In this document: positions 36,033-42,983 of the stretch, piece by piece
Position numbering within the stretch: position 1 is the stretch's first letter
How the letters are laid out: the number at the start of each line of letters is the position of its first letter
Origin: Candidatus Merdisoma merdipullorum
Lineage (GTDB): Bacteria; Bacillota; Clostridia; Lachnospirales; Lachnospiraceae
Reading direction: 5' to 3'
Assembly (NCBI GenBank): GCA_018715645.1
Contig: DVLE01000015.1
Location: 1-64,000 of the forward strand
DNA: 64,000 nt
Position numbers and translations under genes: made by a program
Notes under the pieces: generated by a model
What the model saw: only the letters and a program-made list of their open reading frames with translations
Databases searched by the model: none
Told to the model about the DNA's origin: nothing

Positions 36033-36515
36033 ATGGAACGGTTTATGGAGTTGTATGAAACGGTATACAGGGATTTGTACCGGCTGGCCTATTATTATCT
36101 TGGAAATGCGGAAGAAGCGGAGGACGCGGTACAGGACACGGCTTTGGCGGCGTGGGAGCATTTTGGAAAGCTGAAAAGAGAAGAATCCTTCCGCGCCTGG
36201 ATCTTCCGGATTCTTGTCAATACCTGCCGTAAAGCTATGCGGAAGAAGTCCAGGCGGGAATACCTGGCGGATGAGAGAGAACAGCGGGCGGAAGGTATGC
36301 CGGATCCGAATCTGGCGGAGAGGCTTGAGCTTATGGAACTGCTCTCAAAGCTTGACGAGGAGGAGAGAATGATTGTGACACTGTCTGTCTTTGGCGGTTA
36401 TAAAGGGGAGGAGATCGCGGAAATTCTGGAGCGCAGACACAGTACGGTCCGTTCCCGTTACCGGAGAGCCTTAAAGAAGCTGGAACGGGAACTTCGGGGA
36501 AAGGAGGAACTTTAG
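36033..36515 (+). CDS. ECF-type RNA polymerase sigma factor
   Basis: Group 4 sigma factor of 160 residues with only regions 2 and 4. Region 2 is YRDLYRLAYYYLGNAEEAED followed by VQDTALAAWEHF and FRAWIFRILVNTCRK. Region 4 is LDEEERMIVTLSVFGGYKGEEIAEILE then a helix with STVRSRYRRALKKLE. The ATG at 36033 follows GAGGTG by 5 bases. Its stop codon abuts the start of the next gene, so the pair is tightly coupled, as sigma and anti-sigma genes usually are. The target regulon is unknown. Confidence 0.9.
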   Translation: MERFMELYETVYRDLYRLAYYYLGNAEEAEDAVQDTALAAWEHFGKLKREESFRAWIFRILVNTCRKAMRKKSRREYLADEREQRAEGMPDPNLAERLELMELLSKLDEEERMIVTLSVFGGYKGEEIAEILERRHSTVRSRYRRALKKLERELRGKEEL

Positions 36516-38735
36516 ATGAGAAAGAGCGAGAAATTTTTAAAGCGGCTGAAAGAGGATGGGGAGCGGCTTACCGTGCCGGAAAGTCTGAAGCCGGAATGGA
36601 TAGAGGAAACGCTGAAAGAGAAAGACTACCGCAGCGGAAAAAGGAAAGCCGCAAAAATGCTGCCGGACAGGAGATTCCGCCGGGCAGCCGCCGCGGCAGC
36701 CTGCATCTGCCTGCTGGCAGCCGGAGGGCTGGCTCTGTATCAGACAGGGGTTCTGTCTCCGGAGAGGGATCCGAAAGATGCTCAGAGTCTGGCGGAGAAT
36801 GTGACGGATGAAGCTGCCAGAGAAGGAGGCAACGAAGGAAGCGGGGCAGGCGTGGGAGAACAGAACCAGGAAGAAGACACCCTTCGCTTTGCGAAGAAAA
36901 GCTATGAGGAAATCTATGAAAAGCTGCGGCGGCAGGGGACGGTCCTTGAGAACCAGAATAGTGATCTGGCGGGAGATGGCATGCAGTCTGCTCCGGCTGC
37001 GTCCGTGGAGGAAAGCGAGGCTTTGGCGGACAGCAGCGCCAAGGATTCTGGCCAGACTACCTTGCGTACCGAAGGCGTAGACGAGGCCGATACGATCAAG
37101 AACGACGGACGTTATCTGTATCAGCTTGCCGTGCGTGAGGATGCGTCCGGAAAGGAGCGTCAGGGGATTCAGATTGTGGACACGAAGGGGGGCCTGCAGG
37201 AGACGGCCTTTGTGGGAGCCTTTACGTATCCGCAGGAGTTTTATGTCTGGGAGGATCTTCTGATCGTTCTGGAGGATGGTTATTATACGGCGGAATACGT
37301 CTACGGAGATGGCGTGGAAGATACGCCTCTGGCCGTCTGCACAGAAGATGTGCTGTATGCGTCCGGCCAGTATACGAAGATTCATATTTATGATATTTCA
37401 GACCGGGAAAATCCCGGACTTGTACAAACCTTTACGTTCGACGGCGCTTACCGGACCTCCAGGCTGGCGGATGGGTATCTCTACGGCTTTACCTTCTTTA
37501 CGCCGTCTCCGGGGGAGGATGCGGAAGACTATGAAACTTATATTCCAAAAGCGGATGGCTCTCTAATCCCGGCGGAAGAAATCATCTGCCCCGATGAAGC
37601 TTCGTGTCAGGGGTATCTGGTCATGGTCTCCGTGGACTTAAGTCAGCCGGAGGAGCTTAAGAGCAGCCGGGCGGCCCTTGCGGACGAAGGTCTCTTTTAT
37701 GTGAGCGGAGAGAACATCTATCTGGCGTCCGGGCATTCCGCCTATGAGGATGGAGAGGTGCTGTACCAGGAAACCGCAGAGAAAGAGGCACAGCCGCAGG
37801 AGGATGCAGACGGCGGCGATGTGAAAGAGGAAGTTGTCTCGGACTGGACGCAGATCCTGCGCTTTTCTTACGGAAACGGCCGTTTTTTCGCAAAGGCCGA
37901 GGGACGGATACCGGGAAGCATCCCGGATGGCTTCTGCCTCGATCAGAGCGGGGAATTCCTGCGCGCAGTCACTACATCCACAGAATATATCCGGCGCACT
38001 GTTACGGACGACAGGACCGGAGAGGTGCTGGGATATGAGTATGAGAGTCCGGAGGATTCCGGCTGGTCAAATGGTCTGTATATTTTGAACGAAGATCTTG
38101 AGATTGTAGGAAGCCTGGAAGGACTGGCAGAGGGAGAACAGATTTATTCGGCCCGCTTTCTGGGCGATACGGCTTACTTTGTGACCTTTTTCCAGACAGA
38201 TCCGCTGTTCGCCGTGGACGTAAGCGAGCCGGAGGAGCCTAAGGTGCTGGATGAGCTGAAAGTCAGCGGATTTTCCGAATATCTGCATCTATATGGCGAG
38301 GGGCTTCTGCTTGGACTTGGCATGGAAGTGGATGAGGACACGGGAGAGCAGCAGGGACTGAAGCTGTCCATGTTTGATATGAGCGATCCTGCAGAGCTTT
38401 CGGAGAAAGCAAGGCTGAATCTTTCGGAATACGACTACAGTACGGCCTTGTACGACTACAAAAGTCTTTTGATAGACGTGCGGAAGAATCTGATAGGCTT
38501 TGAGGCACAGAGCTACGGTCACGGCTCTGCCCGTCAGGCGTATCTGGTGTTTTCCTATGAGGAAGGAGCTTTTGTGAAGAAGTTTGAGATAGAACTTCCT
38601 GAAAATGACGGGTTCTGGTATCAGAGCTGCCGGGGAACCTATATCGGGGATCGTTTTTATCTGCTGCTCCCGGACGGAAGCGTACAGGAATACAGCCTGG
38701 AAACGGGAGAACTTGTCAGGGAACTGGGAGAATAG
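36516..38735 (+). CDS. Membrane-anchored beta-propeller protein, probable ECF regulator
   Basis: A 739-residue protein: about 50 cytoplasmic residues (basic, helical), one membrane helix (AAAACICLLAAGGLALYQTG, about 53-73), a Ser/Glu-rich linker, and then a large extracellular beta-propeller. The family motif TEGVDEADTIKNDGRYLYQL near 187 marks the secreted beta-propeller domain class (PF09826-like). No zinc-binding anti-sigma motif is visible. Zero-gap coupling to the ECF gene and the N-in topology make a sensor/anti-sigma role likely but unproven. The site-2 protease rseP in this window could act on it. Confidence 0.75.
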   Translation: MRKSEKFLKRLKEDGERLTVPESLKPEWIEETLKEKDYRSGKRKAAKMLPDRRFRRAAAAAACICLLAAGGLALYQTGVLSPERDPKDAQSLAENVTDEAAREGGNEGSGAGVGEQNQEEDTLRFAKKSYEEIYEKLRRQGTVLENQNSDLAGDGMQSAPAASVEESEALADSSAKDSGQTTLRTEGVDEADTIKNDGRYLYQLAVREDASGKERQGIQIVDTKGGLQETAFVGAFTYPQEFYVWEDLLIVLEDGYYTAEYVYGDGVEDTPLAVCTEDVLYASGQYTKIHIYDISDRENPGLVQTFTFDGAYRTSRLADGYLYGFTFFTPSPGEDAEDYETYIPKADGSLIPAEEIICPDEASCQGYLVMVSVDLSQPEELKSSRAALADEGLFYVSGENIYLASGHSAYEDGEVLYQETAEKEAQPQEDADGGDVKEEVVSDWTQILRFSYGNGRFFAKAEGRIPGSIPDGFCLDQSGEFLRAVTTSTEYIRRTVTDDRTGEVLGYEYESPEDSGWSNGLYILNEDLEIVGSLEGLAEGEQIYSARFLGDTAYFVTFFQTDPLFAVDVSEPEEPKVLDELKVSGFSEYLHLYGEGLLLGLGMEVDEDTGEQQGLKLSMFDMSDPAELSEKARLNLSEYDYSTALYDYKSLLIDVRKNLIGFEAQSYGHGSARQAYLVFSYEEGAFVKKFEIELPENDGFWYQSCRGTYIGDRFYLLLPDGSVQEYSLETGELVRELGE

Positions 38736-38738
38736 GGC

Positions 38739-38767
38739 TTGACATCGGATACCTCAGGCTTTATGAT
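38739..38767 (+). promoter_or_regulatory. SigA-type promoter of the ABC-F gene
   Basis: TTGACA (38739-38744), a 17-bp spacer and TATGAT (38762-38767), near consensus. The leader to the ABC-F start is about 290 nt and holds a small ORF and a terminator. Confidence 0.85.
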
Positions 38768-38809
38768 AAGAAAAGAAATAAAAGAAATAAAAGAAAAAGA
38801 GGTGTAAGG

Positions 38810-38830
38810 ATGATTATTATTACCTGCTAA
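38810..38830 (+). CDS. Six-residue leader peptide MIIITC
   Basis: ATG at 38810 follows AGAGGTGTAAGG and reads Met-Ile-Ile-Ile-Thr-Cys-stop. A short peptide close behind the promoter, ahead of a terminator and an antibiotic-resistance type ABC-F gene, fits ribosome-stalling attenuation as known for other such genes in Firmicutes. Translation is inferred, not shown. Confidence 0.5.
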   Translation: MIIITC

Positions 38831-38981
38831 TTCAGAAACTGAAAAACGCATGACGGAGAGTTTGAGAAAGCTTTGAAAAAGGCGTCTTTGTCGTGCGGGC
38901 AGGAATAATATCTTCTTACCTTATATACAGACTTTTTGCTGCTTTAGGGCGGTTTGCCTTAAGGCGGGTAAGTGGCATGTC

Positions 38982-39012
38982 AGGCGCAGGAAGGTGATTC
39001 CTGCGCCTTTTT
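38982..39012 (+). terminator. Attenuator terminator in the ABC-F leader
   Basis: AGGCGCAGGAA-GGTGA-TTCCTGCGCCT has perfect 11-base arms and is followed by TTTTG, 55 bp before the gene. A second hairpin, CAGGAAAG/CTTTCCTG, lies at 39020-39043. The 3' copy TTTCCTGCGC (39037-39046) could pair with the terminator's 5' arm instead, giving an alternative fold. Confidence 0.8.
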
Positions 39013-39066
39013 GACTGCACAGGAAAGCGGGGAGACTTTCCTGCGCATTGCTTGGGAGGGATGAAA

Positions 39067-40611
39067 ATGTCGCTTATCAGCGTCAATGATTTGACATTTT
39101 ATTATGAGGGAAGCTCTGACAACATTTTTGAGAACGTGTCTTTCCAGATCGATACGAACTGGAAGCTTGGCTTTGTGGCCCGGAACGGAAGAGGAAAGAC
39201 TACGTTTCTAAAGCTATTGATGGGAGAATACGAATACCGGGGCAGAATCGCTTCGGAGGAATGTTTTGATTATTTTCCGTTTGAAATCCGGGATATGGAG
39301 AGAAATTTTCTGGAAATCGTCGAGGAACTGTATCCGGACTATGAGTTCTGGAAGCTTTGCCGGGAGCTTACGCTTCTTCACGTGGACGCGGATGTGCTGT
39401 ACCGCCCTTTTTCCACATTGAGCAACGGGGAGAGGACGAAGGTTATGCTGGCGGTGCTGTTTTCCAGGGAGAACAATTTCCTCCTGATCGACGAGCCCAC
39501 CAATCATCTGGATCAGGAAGGGCGGCGAAGCGTCTGTGAATATCTGAAGGGGAAAAAGGGCTTTATTCTGGTGTCGCACGACAGGGAGTTTCTCGATCAG
39601 TGCGTGGACCATGTGCTTGTCATCAACAGAACGAATATCGAAGTGTACAAGGGAAACTTTTCTGTCTGGTGGGAGCAGAAACAGCGCCGGGACGCCTGGG
39701 AACAGGCGGAAAATGAAAAACTGAAGCAGGACATCAAAAGACTGGAGAGCTCCGCCAGGATCAAGGAGCAGTGGGCGGACGATCTGGAGGCCCGGAAAAT
39801 CGGGAAAAAGGCCGCGGAGGAATACAGAAGCAAGGGAATCTCGCCAAAAGGAAGACGGCCGCTGATCGGAGAGAAATCCAGGAAGATGCAAAGACGCAGA
39901 AAGAATCTGGAGCATCGGCAGGAAAGGGCGCTGGAAGAAAAGGAAGGACTGCTTAAAAACCTGGAAACCACGGAGGAGCTGAAGCTGTTTCCCCAGCGCC
40001 ATTATAAAGAAACCCTTGTCAGTCTTTCAGAGGTCCGCGTGTATTACGAGCAGCCGGACGGAGGGAAAAAAGAGCTTCCTATGGCAGATTTTCGGATAAA
40101 CAACGGAGACTGCGTGGTACTCAAAGGGAAAAACGGCTGTGGAAAATCAAGCGTTTTAAAGGCGGTCCTCCAGGCCGCGGGCTGTCAGGGTACGGAAGAC
40201 TGGGGACTGCGTTGGGAAGGGAGCATCGAGACCGCCAGCGGTCTTCGGATTTCCTACGTGCCTCAGGATACGGGACATCTGAAGGGAAGTCTGACGGAGT
40301 ACGCGGATGCCTACGGGCTTGAGCTTTCCCTTTTTCTGGCTCTGCTTCGGAAGCTGGACTTCACAAGGGAACAGTTTGAAAAGCCTATAGAGGATTTCAG
40401 CGGAGGACAGAAGAAAAAGGTTCTGATAGCCAGGAGTCTCTGTGAGCAGGCGCATCTCTACATCTGGGATGAACCGCTGAATTTTATCGACGTCTTTTCC
40501 AGGATGCAGATCGAGGAATTGCTGGTAAAATACCGGCCGACGATGCTCCTTGTGGAACACGACAAGGCGTTTACGGACAGACTAGGCACGAAAATCGTGG
40601 AGCTTGGATGA
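39067..40611 (+). CDS. ABC-F ATPase, ribosomal-protection type (Lsa-like)
   Basis: A 514-residue cytosolic protein with two ABC domains and no membrane segment. First domain: Walker A ARNGRGKTT near 40, signature LSNGERTKV near 117, Walker B FLLIDEPTNHLD near 139. A charged coiled-coil linker (about 205-310) would reach the ribosome. Second domain: KGKNGCGKSS near 356, FSGGQKKKVLIARSL near 445, WDEPLNFID near 470. Sequence style resembles Lsa/Vga-type proteins that displace lincosamide, streptogramin A and pleuromutilin drugs. The ATG at 39067 is 6 bases after GGGAGGG. Real resistance is not shown by sequence. Confidence 0.85.
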   Translation: MSLISVNDLTFYYEGSSDNIFENVSFQIDTNWKLGFVARNGRGKTTFLKLLMGEYEYRGRIASEECFDYFPFEIRDMERNFLEIVEELYPDYEFWKLCRELTLLHVDADVLYRPFSTLSNGERTKVMLAVLFSRENNFLLIDEPTNHLDQEGRRSVCEYLKGKKGFILVSHDREFLDQCVDHVLVINRTNIEVYKGNFSVWWEQKQRRDAWEQAENEKLKQDIKRLESSARIKEQWADDLEARKIGKKAAEEYRSKGISPKGRRPLIGEKSRKMQRRRKNLEHRQERALEEKEGLLKNLETTEELKLFPQRHYKETLVSLSEVRVYYEQPDGGKKELPMADFRINNGDCVVLKGKNGCGKSSVLKAVLQAAGCQGTEDWGLRWEGSIETASGLRISYVPQDTGHLKGSLTEYADAYGLELSLFLALLRKLDFTREQFEKPIEDFSGGQKKKVLIARSLCEQAHLYIWDEPLNFIDVFSRMQIEELLVKYRPTMLLVEHDKAFTDRLGTKIVELG

Positions 40612-40629
40612 GGGCTTTCCATCCCCTGA

Positions 40630-40659
40630 CGCCGGCGTATCGCTCTCGATACGCCGGCG
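40630..40659. terminator. Perfect hairpin between convergent ABC-F and sigG
   Basis: CGCCGGCGTATCG-CTCT-CGATACGCCGGCG has 13-base perfect arms. No T-run follows on either strand, so it may be a weak terminator, a pause site or an RNA 3' end stabiliser. It lies 19 bp past the ABC-F stop and directly after the sigG stop. Confidence 0.5.
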
Positions 40660-41442
40660 CTATCCAAGCTTTAAATAATTGCGCATACTTTTCAGCGCGT
40701 TTTTTTCAAGGCGGCTGACCTGGGCCTGGGAAATGCCGATTTCTTCGGCCACTTCCATCTGAGTTTTTCCCTGGAAAAAGCGCAGGGAGATGATGTAGTT
40801 TTCCCGTTCAGGCAGCTTCTTCATAGCTTCGCTTAAGGACAGCTCCTCGATCCAAAGCTCCTCCCGGTTTTTCTTGTCGCTGATCTGATCCATGACATAG
40901 AGCGTGTCGCCTCCCTCTGTGTATACCGGCTCGTAGAGACTTACCGGACTTTGGATAGCGTCCAGGGCGAAGACAATATCCTCGTCCGGGATACCGATTT
41001 CTTCCGCGATTTCGCTGATGGTGGGCTCCTTGGAGTTTTTCCGCATCAGCCCTTCCTTGGCATAGATGGCTTTGTAGGCCGTGTCGCGTAAGGAGCGGCT
41101 TACGCGGATTGCGTTGTTGTCTCTTAGATAGCGGCGGATTTCTCCGATGATCATGGGAACCGCATAGGTAGAAAATTTGACGCCCAGCTTGTCGTCGAAA
41201 TTGTCGATGGCCTTCATAAGACCGATGCAGCCGATCTGGAACAGGTCGTCCGCGTTTTCGCTGCTGGCGGAAAAGCGTTTGATGACGCTTAAGACCAGCC
41301 GCAAATTTCCCTTGATGTAAAGCTCTCTTGCTTCCTTGTCTCCCTGGGTGATCCGTTCCCAGAGAGCCTCTTTTTCTTCTGCTTTTAAAAGGGGAAGCTT
41401 TGCCGTGTTTACTCCGCAGATTTCTACCTTATTCAGTGCCAT
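40660..41442 (-). CDS. sigG: Sporulation sigma factor SigG
   Basis: Late forespore sigma factor; 260 residues. The N-terminus KVEICGVNTAKLPLL is the SigG-specific element. Region 2 holds ADDLFQIGCIGLMKAIDNFD and KFSTYAVPMIIGEIRRYLRD. Region 4 ends KTQMEVAEEIGISQAQVSRLEK. In many Clostridia sigG follows spoIIGA-sigE; here it is 5 kb away behind an inserted operon, on the same strand. A SigF-type promoter lies upstream. Regulation by SpoIIAB-type anti-sigma is known for the family. Confidence 0.96.
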   Translation of the reverse strand: MALNKVEICGVNTAKLPLLKAEEKEALWERITQGDKEARELYIKGNLRLVLSVIKRFSASSENADDLFQIGCIGLMKAIDNFDDKLGVKFSTYAVPMIIGEIRRYLRDNNAIRVSRSLRDTAYKAIYAKEGLMRKNSKEPTISEIAEEIGIPDEDIVFALDAIQSPVSLYEPVYTEGGDTLYVMDQISDKKNREELWIEELSLSEAMKKLPERENYIISLRFFQGKTQMEVAEEIGISQAQVSRLEKNALKSMRNYLKLG

Positions 41443-41524
41443 TTTGTGAAAAACCTCCTGTCCGCTGTGCTTAGCCCGCGACGGCCAGATGACTGTCTCG
41501 CTGCCGGGCTTTCTTGATACTTAC

Positions 41525-41553
41525 AAGATTTCCAGGAGATTTTTTTTCTATAC
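41525..41553 (-). promoter_or_regulatory. SigF-type promoter of sigG
   Basis: On the minus strand: GTATA (41553-41549), a 15-bp spacer and GGAAATCTT (41533-41525), about 80 bp before the sigG start. This matches the SigF pattern (GYATA, 15 bp, GGnnAnnnT) and fits known SigF control of sigG. Confidence 0.6.
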
Positions 41554-41759
41554 GCGGGCCAGGTAAAATAAAAAAATTATTAGCCCTTGACAAATGAAAA
41601 GTTTCGTAGTGAAACCGGACCGCTGAAGACGAGTCGTCCTTGTCAAGGAAAGGGAGCGGCGCCTGCGAAATATGCACAAAAACAGAAGGATATATATTGT
41701 GCAGAATGGAGAAAAAACCGGGAAAAGGCGAAAAATACTTAGAAATCCATAAAATTTTC

Positions 41760-41768
41760 TGTTATGAT
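41760..41768 (+). promoter_or_regulatory. Extended -10 promoter before the CarD-like gene
   Basis: TGT-TATGAT (41760-41768), with only a weak -35 (TTAGAA at 41739). The leader to the gene is about 130 nt and contains a hairpin and the 45-nt conserved sequence. Confidence 0.5.
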
Positions 41769-41806
41769 ATAAATAATGACGAAAGGTGTTTGACGCGATA
41801 GTCGGC

Positions 41807-41834
41807 TACCCTGCAGCTTGCTGCGGGGTATTTC
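41807..41834 (+). terminator. Terminator-like hairpin in the CarD leader
   Basis: TACCCTGCAGC-TT-GCTGCGGGGTA, 11-base arms with one wobble, then TTTC. It lies between the promoter and the gene and could attenuate it. Confidence 0.5.
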
Positions 41835-41836
41835 AT

Positions 41837-41881
41837 TGTTTCATAGGAAAGACCGTGTTACGTTAATGTGTGAAAGTAAAG
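41837..41881 (+). repeat. 45-nt conserved noncoding sequence, copy 1
   Basis: It begins TGTTTCATAGGAAAGACC and ends GTGTGAAAGTAAAG. Copy 2 at 62042-62086 differs at three positions, all transitions. Both copies sit a few bases behind a terminator-like hairpin and ahead of unrelated regulator genes. No coding frame is shared with the flanking genes. Confidence 0.7.
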
Positions 41882-41905
41882 CAGAAAATGGAAGGAGGCA
41901 GGTTT

Positions 41906-42415
41906 ATGTTTGAAAGAGGAGACTATGTTGTCTATGGAACAAAAGGAGTATGCAGGGTAGGGGAAATCACAGAACTGGATATGAAGGGAACTGATGAGGG
42001 GCGGCTGTATTACGTGCTGCATCCCTGCTTTCAAAAGGGCAGCACGGTATTTACGCCGGTAGGCAGCGGAAAGACGCTGATGCGCGCCGTGATGTCGAGA
42101 GAAGAAGCCGAGGCATTGGTGGATAATATTCTTGAGATCGAGGCATTGTGGGAAAAAAATGATAAGGAACGGGAAAGACAGTACAAAGAAGCCATAAAAA
42201 GCGGAGATCCGAGGGAGTGGGTCCGCATTATTAAGACCTCTTACCTTCGCGGACAGGAACGTCTGGCCCAGGGCAAGAAGGCGACTACGATAGACGAGAG
42301 GTTTTTTCATGAGGCGGAGGAACGGCTTTATGAGGAGCTTTCCGTGGCGCTTGAAAAGCCAAAGGAAACTATCCGGGCATATATCAGCGAGCGCATAGAA
42401 CTTCAGAAAATGTGA
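41906..42415 (+). CDS. CarD/CdnL-family transcription regulator
   Basis: A 169-residue protein with the N-terminal CarD_TRCF RNA-polymerase-interaction domain (FERGDYVVYGTKGVCRVGEI; YYVLHPCFQKGSTVFTPV near 47) and an all-helical C-terminal half. CarD proteins bind the RNA polymerase beta subunit and stabilise or modulate open complexes, often on rRNA or stress genes. AAGGAGG lies 7 bases before the ATG at 41906; an upstream in-frame start falls in the conserved 45-nt sequence. Its role here is unknown. Confidence 0.88.
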   Translation: MFERGDYVVYGTKGVCRVGEITELDMKGTDEGRLYYVLHPCFQKGSTVFTPVGSGKTLMRAVMSREEAEALVDNILEIEALWEKNDKERERQYKEAIKSGDPREWVRIIKTSYLRGQERLAQGKKATTIDERFFHEAEERLYEELSVALEKPKETIRAYISERIELQKM

Positions 42416-42503
42416 ATATTATTTCGGCAGGCGAAAAGATTACCGGGAGCGGAGCGAACGGTGACAGGAACGACAGCCTGCCGATTTTTTGCGTCAAAAA
42501 AGC

Positions 42504-42532
42504 TTGACATCAGGCACGGCTCATAGTAAGGT
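42504..42532 (+). promoter_or_regulatory. Promoter of the BlaI/M56 pair
   Basis: TTGACA (42504-42509), a 17-bp spacer and TAAGGT (42527-42532). The -10 is weak, which suits a regulated gene. Confidence 0.5.
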
Positions 42533-42547
42533 TTAATTAAATAAACC
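42530..42547. promoter_or_regulatory. Putative BlaI-type operator
   Basis: GGTTTA-ATTAAA-TAAACC is an 18-bp near-palindrome overlapping the -10. A further half-site GATAAACC lies at 42558-42565. This matches the expected place for an autoregulating BlaI/MecI repressor, though the sequence differs from the TACA/TGTA operators of staphylococcal BlaI. Confidence 0.5.
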
Positions 42548-42602
42548 GATTTATTGTGATAAACCAATTGAAGCGAAGCTGAAGAAGCGGACAGGAGGAA
42601 CT

Positions 42603-42983
42603 ATGGAAGAACTAAAGCTGTATGACGCAGAGTACCGTTTACTTGAAATCGTGTGGGAGCTGGAGCCCTTAAGCTCCACGGAGCTTTACAAAGCCTGTCT
42701 TCCAAGACTTGGCTGGAAAAAATCCACGACTTATACGGTGCTTCGGAAACTGTGCGAGAGAGGAATTTTGAAAAATGAGGATTCCGCCGTCACCTCGCTG
42801 GTGAAGCGAGAGGATGTCCAGCGGTATGAAAGTCAGGCGGTCGTGGAGAAATGGTTTGACCGTTCTCTTCCCAGATTTGTGGCGGCCTTCCTCGGAGAGA
42901 AAGGGCTGACGGAGGCAGAAGCGGAGGAGCTGAAGCGGCTGATCGACGAGAGCCGGAAAAAGGGAGAGGAGGGGCAGATATGA
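42603..42983 (+). CDS. BlaI/MecI/CopY family repressor
   Basis: A 126-residue winged-helix repressor. The HTH spans about residues 5-70 (LYDAEYRLLEIVWELEPLSS then KKSTTYTVLRKLCERGIL). The C-terminal dimerisation helices carry the site usually cut by the partner protease (KWFDRSLPRFVAAFL near 85). It overlaps the M56 gene by 4 bases (ATGA), the standard sensor-repressor pairing. The target may be only its own operon; no beta-lactamase or PBP2a gene adjoins. Confidence 0.9.
   Translation: MEELKLYDAEYRLLEIVWELEPLSSTELYKACLPRLGWKKSTTYTVLRKLCERGILKNEDSAVTSLVKREDVQRYESQAVVEKWFDRSLPRFVAAFLGEKGLTEAEAEELKRLIDESRKKGEEGQI

Noticed and set aside
41858..42310. Minus-strand open frame opposite the CarD-like gene
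   Set aside because: It is a shadow of a clear coding gene, without ribosome site or recognisable domains.
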